DNA of 64,000 bases from an uncultured Pseudomonadota bacterium. Its GTDB lineage: Bacteria; Bdellovibrionota_B; Oligoflexia; Oligoflexales; CAIYRB01. A program made the position numbers and the translations under genes. This document shows positions 45,478-53,562 of this stretch, piece after piece. Below the pieces are notes generated by a model. It searched no databases. It had not been told where the DNA came from and saw nothing but the letters and a program-made list of their open reading frames with translations. The DNA lies in NCBI GenBank assembly GCA_903928445.1, contig CAIYRB010000029.1, positions 50,504 to 114,503 on the forward strand, given 5' to 3'. Positions within the stretch are counted from its first letter, which is position 1; every line of letters starts with the position of its first letter.

Positions 45478-45535
45478 GGCGGCGTCCTCCGAAGATGTTA
45501 GACACTATAAGTGTAACAAGCTCCTCGCAAATTTA

Positions 45536-46321
45536 TCAACCGACCGCCGGGAGCTGGCTTTTCTTGAGGCGCTTAATGACCACTAATGCGCCCTCAAACA
45601 TGAGATACATCGGGACCGCAAGCGAGACCATCGACACAGGGTCAGGCGAGGGCGCAATCACCGCAGCTAAAATCATCACTCCGACCAAGATAAAGCCACG
45701 ATTCTTCCGCAACATCTGTTCATTGATCAGGCCCAGACGTTCAAGCAGGATGATCACCAGCGGTAATTGGAATGCCGCCCCAAACCCAACCAGCATAAAT
45801 GTCATCATGTCGATGTATTCGGCTACGGTGATGACCGGAGCGGCTTGGTCGCCACCAAAACCAATGAGCCATTTAAAGCCCATCGGTAGCATCGCATAAT
45901 AGCAAAAAACCACTCCGATCAAAAATAGGCCGACCGAGGCGCTAAAGAACGCCGTGACATACTTGCGATGCTCCTGCGGCAGAGCCGGACCAACGAAACG
46001 CCACAATAAAAATAAGCCATAAGGAGCCGCCACAACCAGCCCAACCATGAAGGACACCTTCATATAAGCCAGCATGACCTCCATGGGCCCAGTAAAATGC
46101 AGCACATTCTTTTGCGAAGGAATGGCTGCAGCCAGAGGCTCTTTAAGAAATAAAAGGATGTCTTTGGCAAAATAAAAGCCGCCGCAGACAAAGGCCAGCA
46201 AGACCACTGAAAAGCGCACCAGCAATGCCCGCAGTTCATCGATACGCCGCAGTAAATCCTGCGCTCTACTGCTTTGAAGGTGGTCGATAAGCCCCTTGAA
46301 GATCGAGTTGTCGTCAACCAC
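45536..46321 (-). CDS. tatC: Twin-arginine translocase subunit TatC
   Basis: 261 residues with six transmembrane helices. TatC forms the receptor for folded Tat substrates. Conserved signatures: RIDELRALLVRF near the N-terminus, FTGPMEVMLAYMKVSF, the glutamate-bearing FGAAFQLPLVIILLERLG, and IAPSPDPVSM, which corresponds to the usual TPPDxxSQ loop. The N-terminus carries an extra ~15 residues before the conserved region. No tatA/tatB is nearby. It lies 17 bases below the second FtsX permease gene, so it is transcribed with the ABC transporter. Whether it is the organism's only tatC is unknown. Confidence 0.94.
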   Translation of the reverse strand: MVDDNSIFKGLIDHLQSSRAQDLLRRIDELRALLVRFSVVLLAFVCGGFYFAKDILLFLKEPLAAAIPSQKNVLHFTGPMEVMLAYMKVSFMVGLVVAAPYGLFLLWRFVGPALPQEHRKYVTAFFSASVGLFLIGVVFCYYAMLPMGFKWLIGFGGDQAAPVITVAEYIDMMTFMLVGFGAAFQLPLVIILLERLGLINEQMLRKNRGFILVGVMILAAVIAPSPDPVSMVSLAVPMYLMFEGALVVIKRLKKSQLPAVG

Positions 46322-46338
46322 CGTACACCTGAGCTTTC

Positions 46339-47679
46339 CTAGACGTGACGCATAGCATCAGCGATGACCATGCGGCTGGCACGCCGTGAACAGAACCAAG
46401 CGGTGCCGGTCGCAAGGGACATCAACACGAGCGTACACAGGATCCATGCCTGCCATGACCAGGCCACAGATAGCACGATCGGAGCCGACAGAACTCCAGC
46501 GCGGTATTTGAACCTAAGCATGCCAATCGCCACGGTCAATATCACCGTGCCAACAAGCCCCAGCGCGCAGGCTAGCAGACTGAGAAAGAGGCCTTCCATC
46601 GAAAACATATAGACTAGGTGCTGCCGCAAGAAACCCAAGCTGCGCAGGGTGCCAATTTCCCGGATACGCTCGTTGACCGCCTTCATCATGGTATTGGCGA
46701 CCGACATAATGCCGATGGTGACCACAATCGTCATAAATAGGTCACGAAACACATGCAAAACATCCAGTCCTCCCTGAAGGAAGGCTGCCAGCGTGTGTTC
46801 TTGCCAAGGCAGGATATCTAGTTCGAGGTGAGCGGCCTCGGCCGCGGCTTTAAGCCGCTTGATAAAGCCCTTACGCAATCGCTCATCTTTAAGTTCGACC
46901 GAGAGAAGAGAGATCTTGTCGGTATCCATCAAGCGCTGCGCATCTGCCAGACTCAAGCGAACGGCCCGCTTATCCGCCTCGCGAAAGCCCGCATCGAAGA
47001 TGCCAGAAACCGGTACATCTATGGCATTAACCTGCGATGCTTCGGTCGTCGCCGACAGTGTGAGGCGTGGATACTTGCAGGTAAATGGCCGGTTTTCTGC
47101 GATGTAGTTACCTGCGTCGAGGATAAAGGGCGGGCCCTGATAGGTGGACTCACAGTCAATGAGTTTGCCCAGGGCAATGCCGATCGTCACCGACGAGTTG
47201 GGATACTGCTCCAGGGGTACACCGGCGACCGTATGCCAGGACCAGCGCGCCCCCCGCACCTCGGCGCCCTCTTTGGTGTCGTGACCAATGCCGACAAATA
47301 CCGTGTTGTACGGCCCAGCGTTGACCATGCCGCTGATATTGAGAAAGCGTACCCGGCGCAGAAAATCTGGGTCGTGTTGTAAGAAATCTTCAACAAAACG
47401 CTGCTCCTGCGCGGTCATCGCATAAAGCCACTGATCCTCACTGCTGTTGTACTGGGCATCCTTATGCTGAACCAGGACATGACCAAGCATCGCCCTGGTT
47501 TGATAACCGTCTTTATTCCGGTACTCAAGCTGCTCCAAAAACCCGTCAAATAGCGACACAGCGATAAAACCCGAAGCAATCGCTAGAATCGTCGCCAAGC
47601 TATGCCGCCAATTGCGTAGCACGTTGCGCCAAGCCAAGCGGGTCATTTGCCGATAGATCGCCGTCTGTTGTCCTGCCAT
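46339..47679 (-). CDS. ABC transporter permease, FtsX/LolC-like (second of two)
   Basis: 446 residues. An N-terminal helix (SLATILAIASGFIAVSLF) is followed by a ~240-residue periplasmic domain, then three C-terminal helices of the FtsX core (LFMTIVVTIGIMSVANTMM, EGLFLSLLACALGLVGTVIL, WQAWILCTLVLMSLAT). The segment NERIREIGTLRSLGFLRQ is the coupling helix that contacts the ATPase. Architecture matches LolC/E and MacB-type type VII exporters, which use mechanical force on periplasmic substrates rather than transport across the membrane. With the other permease it likely forms a heterodimer served by the single ATPase (inference). Confidence 0.9.
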   Translation of the reverse strand: MAGQQTAIYRQMTRLAWRNVLRNWRHSLATILAIASGFIAVSLFDGFLEQLEYRNKDGYQTRAMLGHVLVQHKDAQYNSSEDQWLYAMTAQEQRFVEDFLQHDPDFLRRVRFLNISGMVNAGPYNTVFVGIGHDTKEGAEVRGARWSWHTVAGVPLEQYPNSSVTIGIALGKLIDCESTYQGPPFILDAGNYIAENRPFTCKYPRLTLSATTEASQVNAIDVPVSGIFDAGFREADKRAVRLSLADAQRLMDTDKISLLSVELKDERLRKGFIKRLKAAAEAAHLELDILPWQEHTLAAFLQGGLDVLHVFRDLFMTIVVTIGIMSVANTMMKAVNERIREIGTLRSLGFLRQHLVYMFSMEGLFLSLLACALGLVGTVILTVAIGMLRFKYRAGVLSAPIVLSVAWSWQAWILCTLVLMSLATGTAWFCSRRASRMVIADAMRHV

Positions 47680-47686
47680 GGCGGGG

Positions 47687-48493
47687 TTATCTCACCAGGT
47701 TATTGATGTTAAAGAGGCTTTCCGGATGCGCCTCGGCATGCGGCTGGGAATACTGGATCAAGGTGTGACTGCCTGGTTTAAGGGCGTCGTTGATATCCAT
47801 CTGGCTTACAAAGGGTAGTTCTTTACCGTCGATCCTGAGCTTATTGCCGTATTTGAACAAGGCACTCTTAAACATCTCACCGCTGACCGTCAGAAATTCT
47901 GCCTTCCAGCCGAGGTGATCCTTCTTGGTGATCCAGTAGCGGATGCCATCGTAGGTGACATTTTTAGCCTTGGCCTTGAGATCGAGTTTATAGCAGGCTT
48001 CGCCGTTGACCGTTTCCTCGCCAGAGATTTTGCCCTCGTAGTCACGATTGTAGTTGGTCGAGGCGATGTCGCCATTGGCGGCCTGGCCCATCAGCTTTTG
48101 CCGTGCCGAGATTGCCACCGGCTTTTTTAGTCCTGGCTTAAAAAACCACAGATTCCTGTCGTTAAAGAGCATCGTCTCACCCTTGTTACGAGCCGGCTGC
48201 AGGGCTTCGGCAAGCGCATCGACGCCCTTGACCTTGACCTGATAGTGAACCTGATTGGTCGTGCCATCATCAAAGGTCTGGACATCGATCTCCCAACTAA
48301 TTCCTTCACCAACCGCGCCACGTGCCCGGTCAGAATCCGTAAGCAACTGCCCGGCATCGACCGGCGCAGCCGGAACGGCCGGAGCCGCCTTTGGCGCAAG
48401 CGCCGCACCACTGGCCGAAGGCGCGTGCCCCACCACCAGAGGAGAAAGGACAACGAACGCGGTGACAAGGCTACGAATCGGTGCTTTATACAT
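47687..48493 (-). CDS. LolA-like 'outer membrane lipoprotein-sorting' periplasmic protein
   Basis: 268 residues with a signal peptide (about 1-29, ending SASGA) and an Ala/Pro linker. The domain from about residue 70 has the half-barrel pattern of the LolA-like family: EGISWEIDVQTFDDG, NDRNLWFFKPGLKKPVAIS, GEACYKLDLKAKAK, and YDGIRYWITKKDHLGWKAEF, a hallmark where the peptide scaffold binds acyl chains. It sits between the two permease genes, which is rare for the essential lolA and points to a dedicated carrier for this ABC system. Seven bases separate it from the downstream permease. Confidence 0.85.
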   Translation of the reverse strand: MYKAPIRSLVTAFVVLSPLVVGHAPSASGAALAPKAAPAVPAAPVDAGQLLTDSDRARGAVGEGISWEIDVQTFDDGTTNQVHYQVKVKGVDALAEALQPARNKGETMLFNDRNLWFFKPGLKKPVAISARQKLMGQAANGDIASTNYNRDYEGKISGEETVNGEACYKLDLKAKAKNVTYDGIRYWITKKDHLGWKAEFLTVSGEMFKSALFKYGNKLRIDGKELPFVSQMDINDALKPGSHTLIQYSQPHAEAHPESLFNINNLVR

Positions 48494-48529
48494 CTTAGCT
48501 CTCCAGTCTATTGGACAAATCCAGCGCTC

Positions 48530-49894
48530 TCAGCGCTGAGATCCCATCAATAAGATGGCGATATTCTGTTTGGCAATCGTCCTGACCGCGAGCAAGGTCG
48601 TGAGTACCGCGAGGACAAAGATGACGACGGTTGCCGCTGCGACTGTACTCAGAGTTGGGTCGATCTTAAGCAATAAACCCGCGGCAACACCCGGAGGATT
48701 GAAGTGAATCTTCAGCATATTGACCGCAATATTGCCAAAAAATGAGACGACTCCGCCACCAAGCACCGACAGCAGCGTCAACAGCAGCATTTCGACGACA
48801 AATAACTGCCGCACATGCCGCCGGGTAAAGCCCATCGAGCGCATCATACCGATCTCCTGCGAGCGCTCGATCACTGTCATGGTCGCCGAATTGAAGATCG
48901 AAAAGATGATGACAGAGGCTAGGACAATCTTAATAAAAGACGTCATGACACCGAGAAACTGGATCGTCCCCGTGTAAAAAGGTGCCACCGCTTCATCGGT
49001 CCAAGGATAGACGTCAACTGAGAGTCCGGCGTCCTTCAACTTCGATTTGACTGCAGCAAGCTCACGGTCCAAATGGCTGGGGTCTTTCAGCCACAGCGAA
49101 TAATAGGTCGCATGGTCCGTATCATAAAGCTTTTGCAGCAGCTTGAGAGGCATCATGATTGCGGAGCTGTTGGTTTCGGTCATGCCCGAGTTAAAGTTGA
49201 CGACCGCCTCGCCATCCAGGGCCGCCATCATCCCCGACCAAGAACCAGCGACCAGCTGGACATTGCTATCCGAGGCGATCTTCTGTTTGGCGTCGGCGGC
49301 CAAACAATCGGCGACGACCACGGCTTTGTGGTCCGCCGAAAAATCGTCGTATACCTTTGTTTTCCCGAGGATTTTTGCCAGGCCCGTGGCGAGTCCGATG
49401 CCACCCACCGACTCAGGATATTCCCATAATCCCCGCCCTTTACTGAAATCACGGATATCGGGCACCCATGCCTTCATCTCAGGATGAGCCCGCAGTTTAC
49501 GGTCGAGATCCGGCTCGATCCCCGAAGCCAGGAACGGTACCGAGCGGCAGCCGTTGCCGATCAGGCCCATACCCACCAACTGTGGGCCGTGCAGCTCGAC
49601 ATTGGGCATGCCGCTAGCCATCTCCCGAATCACCGCAAGGTCATGTTCATCTAAGCTGTATTGCTTTGGCTTGGTCGAAAAACGTTCCAAACCATCTTGT
49701 TTATAAATGGTCACATGACCGACGCGAGTCCCAAAGATCGTGTAAACCCGAAGCCGGTTTTCCACCTGCGAAATATAACCGCCAATCGCCAAAAACGCCG
49801 CAAAACCTAGGCCGATGGCGACCCCAGTGGCGATATTACGGCGGCGGTTGCGCGCTAGGTTGCGCCATGCCATGGACCATTGGCCGGCCTTCAT
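48530..49894 (-). CDS. ABC transporter permease, FtsX/LolE-like (first of two)
   Basis: 454 residues. The N-terminal helix (NIATGVAIGLGFAAFLAIGG) is followed by a periplasmic domain of about 250 residues and three helices at the C-terminus (IVLASVIIFSIFNSATMTVI, LLLTLLSVLGGGVVSFFG, STVAAATVVIFVLAVL). The coupling helix reads ERSQEIGMMRSMGFTRRH. It resembles its partner at 46339-47679 in layout but differs in sequence, as LolC differs from LolE. The start overlaps the ATPase stop by four bases. An 36-base gap precedes the LolA-like gene. Confidence 0.9.
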   Translation of the reverse strand: MKAGQWSMAWRNLARNRRRNIATGVAIGLGFAAFLAIGGYISQVENRLRVYTIFGTRVGHVTIYKQDGLERFSTKPKQYSLDEHDLAVIREMASGMPNVELHGPQLVGMGLIGNGCRSVPFLASGIEPDLDRKLRAHPEMKAWVPDIRDFSKGRGLWEYPESVGGIGLATGLAKILGKTKVYDDFSADHKAVVVADCLAADAKQKIASDSNVQLVAGSWSGMMAALDGEAVVNFNSGMTETNSSAIMMPLKLLQKLYDTDHATYYSLWLKDPSHLDRELAAVKSKLKDAGLSVDVYPWTDEAVAPFYTGTIQFLGVMTSFIKIVLASVIIFSIFNSATMTVIERSQEIGMMRSMGFTRRHVRQLFVVEMLLLTLLSVLGGGVVSFFGNIAVNMLKIHFNPPGVAAGLLLKIDPTLSTVAAATVVIFVLAVLTTLLAVRTIAKQNIAILLMGSQR

Positions 49895-50589
49895 AGCTTC
49901 ATCACCCCGTCTTGGATATGCACCAGGCGGGAGACTCGCCCCATTAAGGCTTCGTCATGGGTCGAGAACAAAAAAGTCACCTTGCGCCTAGCGTTGAGTT
50001 CCAGCATCAAATCGATGATTTTATGCGAATTGGTCGAATCGAGGTTGGCGGTCGGCTCATCCGCGAGGACCAGATCCGGGCTTCCCGCCAAGGCCCGAGC
50101 GATGGCGACACGCTGGCGCTGGCCGCCTGACAGTTGATCAGGAAGGTTGCGCTTAAGGCTTTCCAGACCGACGTCGGCGATGGCGTTGGCGACGCGCTCG
50201 GCGCGCTGCGCCGGATTGATATCGCTATTGATAAGCAGCGGCAGCTCGACGTTTTCCTCGACCGAGAGCACCGGAATCAAGTTAAACGACTGGAAGATAA
50301 AGCCAATCTTTCGATTACGGAGGCGACTTAGGTCATCATCGGCGAGTTTGGTCACCTCGACCGAGTCAAACTGAATACTGCCGCTATCGGGCTGATCGAT
50401 GCATCCGATCATGTTCAGTAGGGTGCTCTTACCAGAGCCGGAGGCTCCGACCACGGCGGTAAACTCGCCTTTATTGATCTTTAGGTCGATGCCCCTGAGC
50501 GCAGTCACCATCGTCTGGCCAAGGCGGTAGCTTTTTTGCACCCCTTTAAGCTGTACGATCGGCTCAATCGTTTTTAATCCCTTGTCCAT
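49891..50589 (-). CDS. ABC transporter ATPase, LolD/MacB type
   Basis: 232 residues, a single nucleotide-binding domain. Walker A GASGSGKST (about residues 50-58), the Q-loop in FIFQSFNLIPVLSVEENV, signature LSGGQRQRVAIARAL, Walker B DLVLADEPTANLDS, and H-loop in FLFSTHDEALM. The sequence around VTALRGIDLKINKGEFTAVVG and the SFNLIPVL segment are typical of the LolD/MacB/FtsE group that powers mechanotransmission exporters. It is encoded between the porin-like gene (nine bases upstream) and the first permease gene, so the ATPase likely serves both permeases. Confidence 0.96.
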   Translation of the reverse strand: MDKGLKTIEPIVQLKGVQKSYRLGQTMVTALRGIDLKINKGEFTAVVGASGSGKSTLLNMIGCIDQPDSGSIQFDSVEVTKLADDDLSRLRNRKIGFIFQSFNLIPVLSVEENVELPLLINSDINPAQRAERVANAIADVGLESLKRNLPDQLSGGQRQRVAIARALAGSPDLVLADEPTANLDSTNSHKIIDLMLELNARRKVTFLFSTHDEALMGRVSRLVHIQDGVMKL

Positions 50590-50598
50590 AAATCTCCA

Positions 50599-51951
50599 TC
50601 ACCAGTCGTGGCGGTACGAGAGGTACTCGACCGATTTTGCGTAGCCGCGCAATTCGCCGTCTTTAGGCCCGGTCGATCCTGCGCTGGCTAGTGACACCGT
50701 ACCATGATCTCCGGCTTTATAGTCTAAACTCGCATAAGATAGTGAGCTATGATCGGCGAGCGCGTAAAAGGTCCTGGCATCGAACATCAGGTCGCGAATC
50801 GTCAGAAAGTCTGGCACGTGCACCGACACATAGCCATAGCGCTGCCCCGGAAGGTCTAGACCAGAACCGAGAAAGCGCCGCACATTGTCGCCTAGAACCG
50901 CCAGCTGCAGCGGGTTTCTCGAAGCGACGGTCGCAGTTGCTGCTTGAAATTGCTGCCGCGTGTAGCCGGCTTCGTTGAAGATATATTCCCCGCGGATAAT
51001 GACGCCGTTGATAAAGTCATACTTCAGGCCTGCAGCAGCCAAAGTGAAGGTTTTACGACTGTTCTGGAAGGCTTGCACGAAGGTCGTCTGCTGCTGGGGT
51101 CCAAGCCTCGTAGCCACGGTGTTTGCCTCAGGATACCAGGCATCACTTCCCCACTGATGGCTGATATCAGCAAACACCGAAAGACCGTCAAAAAACGGCA
51201 GTCCTGAGCTGAAGTACTCACCGACCCACGGCAGCCCATGCTGGTAGGCGCCGGCCACCATGCCAAAGTAGTCGGCTCCTTCGTTCCAGTTGTACTCCGA
51301 CTTGATCAACGCTTTTGGCTGCCACACCTCATCAGCAACAAAGGTCGTCTTATCTTCCGGATTGTCTTTGACCTCGGCCATGACGACTGTGCTAAAGGAC
51401 TTGCCGGCACTAAAGTTCAGCCGAGCCAGGTTGTGGCCGCGGACCTCGTAGAGAATATTCCGCTGTACTGCGGTTTCGTGGAAGATGCGGTTGCTTGGAC
51501 TCAGCGATTCGGCCGAACCCCACTGGTAGCTCTGCAAACCATAGGAAAAGCTCAACGACTCCGAGACCGTCCACTGGCCAAAAGCCTCGCTTAAGTAGCT
51601 AGCCGTCGCACTGGAGGCGTCGCGCTCGTGCTGGTCCACCTGGACCAGGCCGTAGGTGTAGTGCACCCTGGGCCGGGCGATCAGCTGCACGTTTTTGGCG
51701 GTGATTTTGATGTTCGGCCGCAGCTCCGAGGTCAACAAATCGTGCGGCGCCTGGATGTTTTCGTTGCTCGGATTGAGCGGACTGCCCTTATCTAGGTCGA
51801 GGTGCTCTGCTACAGTCAGCAAGGATAACGTGCCGCCAAATACCAATCCGTCTGGGGCGGCGACGACTGACGTCGCAGCGCTTATTCCGGTTGTGATTAC
51901 CAGAACGTGGAGGGTGCTAAAACGGCGCTGTCGAACATCAAGACGGTGCAT
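50599..51951 (-). CDS. Porin-like outer-membrane protein of the ABC operon
   Basis: 450 residues with a signal peptide (about 1-32, ending SVVAA). The mature chain is rich in alternating strands: ITAKNVQLIARPRVHYTYGLV, here residues about 79-99, SESLSFSYGLQSYQWG, LSVFADISHQWG, IRGEYIFNEAGYTRQQ, and a closing strand KSVEYLSYRHDW that ends in tryptophan, a common barrel C-terminus. The layout fits a 14-18-stranded porin-like barrel; alginate-export-like families are possible. It lies nine bases upstream of the ATPase gene, so the outer-membrane component is co-produced with the LolA-like carrier and permeases. Confidence 0.8.
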   Translation of the reverse strand: MHRLDVRQRRFSTLHVLVITTGISAATSVVAAPDGLVFGGTLSLLTVAEHLDLDKGSPLNPSNENIQAPHDLLTSELRPNIKITAKNVQLIARPRVHYTYGLVQVDQHERDASSATASYLSEAFGQWTVSESLSFSYGLQSYQWGSAESLSPSNRIFHETAVQRNILYEVRGHNLARLNFSAGKSFSTVVMAEVKDNPEDKTTFVADEVWQPKALIKSEYNWNEGADYFGMVAGAYQHGLPWVGEYFSSGLPFFDGLSVFADISHQWGSDAWYPEANTVATRLGPQQQTTFVQAFQNSRKTFTLAAAGLKYDFINGVIIRGEYIFNEAGYTRQQFQAATATVASRNPLQLAVLGDNVRRFLGSGLDLPGQRYGYVSVHVPDFLTIRDLMFDARTFYALADHSSLSYASLDYKAGDHGTVSLASAGSTGPKDGELRGYAKSVEYLSYRHDW

Positions 51952-51966
51952 CGAGATTCCAGATCA

Positions 51967-52833
51967 TTAGTGGTGTTTCGCGGTCGTCGCCACCTTATGC
52001 TTGGTCATGTGCGCAAGGTAGGCAATCAGGTGGTTCAACTCTTCATCCGAAAGGGAGCTCTTCGGGAAGGCACTCATCCGTGACTTCGCGTAGTAACGTA
52101 GATCCTGAGGATTGCGAATCAAGCGACGCAGCGACCGGCGATTCAGATACTCGGTGGGGCCATAGGGCACATTGAGGTCAGGCCCAACCTCACCAGCTCC
52201 CTGCCGGTTCATTGTGTGGCACGGAAAGCAGTTCTTGGTAAAAGACGTAAAGCCCTGCTGCACCTCGGCGCTAGCTGGTTCAACCGGAAAAATGGCGGGA
52301 TAAAGTTGCCGCAGATTTTCTCTGAGACTAAATCCAACCAGCTGAAACGGCCACTCTTCGGGACCTATCTGCGACAGTTTAGGCTGCGGCCACACCAAAT
52401 AGAACGGCCCTGCTGAAGGACCACCAGCCTTCACTCCGGGCCAAGGCGCATCCGGGCTCTCGATCGCAATATAAGCGATGGACTGACGCGGGTCGCTGTT
52501 TAGTAGACGTTCCTTGCTGATCGGGGCAGAAAAGCCGTCCAAGCACTGAAATTGAATGACCGCCTGCGGCGATATTTTCTGATTAGCGAAGAGCTTGGCC
52601 GCGGGCACTGCCTGGTAGCTCATTTTACGCCCAGGATAGCTGGCATCGGCGGCGACTTCAATATGCTCGAGATCTGGGCGCTGCAGCAATTCGGAGCGCT
52701 TGTAGGCCACTTTGGCATCGCCGAAGTCGAGAGTTAGGACTGGATCCCTGGGGCCATCTTCCGCACGCAGCAGCTGGCTATTGGCAATAAGCCAAGCCAG
52801 GCAGAAGGCGTATTTCCAGCGACCATGCAACAT
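51967..52833 (-). CDS. Monohaem cytochrome c with N-terminal beta-rich domain
   Basis: 288 residues from the ATG at 52833; a longer frame to 52875 adds residues upstream of the signal peptide (WKYAFCLAWLIANSQLLRA). Residues about 25-185 form a domain I cannot name firmly; it has the feel of a molybdopterin-oxidoreductase-like or sulfite-oxidase-like fold (VIQFQCLDGFSAPIS, IAYIAIESPD). The C-terminal ~90 residues are a class I cytochrome: CFPCHTMN haem motif, a proline-rich loop, and the distal Met in RMSAFPKSSLSDEEL. It heads the minus-strand operon, 15 bases above the porin-like gene. Confidence 0.85.
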   Translation of the reverse strand: MLHGRWKYAFCLAWLIANSQLLRAEDGPRDPVLTLDFGDAKVAYKRSELLQRPDLEHIEVAADASYPGRKMSYQAVPAAKLFANQKISPQAVIQFQCLDGFSAPISKERLLNSDPRQSIAYIAIESPDAPWPGVKAGGPSAGPFYLVWPQPKLSQIGPEEWPFQLVGFSLRENLRQLYPAIFPVEPASAEVQQGFTSFTKNCFPCHTMNRQGAGEVGPDLNVPYGPTEYLNRRSLRRLIRNPQDLRYYAKSRMSAFPKSSLSDEELNHLIAYLAHMTKHKVATTAKHH

Positions 52834-53061
52834 AAAGCTAGCTTTCCAGGACAAAAAAGTTACGGCATGAGTCAAATAGTATCACCGACTCGGGTAGACT
52901 TGCGCAAGTCCCGAATCCGCATGGCTTACGTGAGAGGGTTTTGTGAAGCTCCAGGTGCTTCGCACGTGCTGCCAAGGTGTGCGTGCTGCCCGGAGGCGAG
53001 GCCATCATGGTATTCTTGGCGCAAAGGTCCCCTGACATCATCGACTCTGGAGGAGCAATTT

Positions 53062-53562
53062 ATGATCCGTTTTGGCGCCGCAGTGGCTGCTCTCGCTTTG
53101 TTTACCACCACCCAGACTGCCCGCGCAGCCGATGGCAGCAGCGGCTGTGGACCCGGCTGGTACATCTTTAAAGATGTGTCGCTGGTGTCTTCGTCGCTGC
53201 GGGGGACAACCAATGGGATTCTCTTTCCCGTGACGACGATCGGCATGACCTTTGGCACGTCCAATTGCTCGGCGCATAAGATCGTCGACAACCAGGGCGA
53301 GAGCGTCAAGTTTGCTACCCTGGCCTACCACGATCTAGTGGTGCAGATGGCCCAAGGCAAAGGCGAGCATCTAGCGGCCTTTGCCAACACGCTGGGCTGT
53401 CCTTGGCAGACGCAACTTGAATTCAACCGCACCCTGCAGACATCGTTCCAGCGCATCGTGCCCACCGATGCAGTCGCGCCCGAAGCCATCGTCGACCAGG
53501 TCCGCGTTGAACTGCAGACGCAGCCGCTCCTGGCTCGGGCTTGCAGCGGCGCGGTAGGTTAA
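53062..53562 (+). CDS. DUF3015 family secreted protein
   Basis: 166 residues from the ATG at 53062, eight bases after GGAGGAG; the longer upstream frame is a shadow. Signal peptide about 1-22 (LFTTTQTARA). The mature protein opens with CGPGWYIFKDVSLVSSSLRG, then FPVTTIGMTFGTSNCSAHKI, both typical of DUF3015, a family common in Bdellovibrio-like and related bacteria. Four cysteines are likely oxidised in the periplasm. Function unknown. It overlaps the start region of the DUF4105 gene by about 20 bases, suggesting coupled translation. Confidence 0.88.
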   Translation: MIRFGAAVAALALFTTTQTARAADGSSGCGPGWYIFKDVSLVSSSLRGTTNGILFPVTTIGMTFGTSNCSAHKIVDNQGESVKFATLAYHDLVVQMAQGKGEHLAAFANTLGCPWQTQLEFNRTLQTSFQRIVPTDAVAPEAIVDQVRVELQTQPLLARACSGAVG

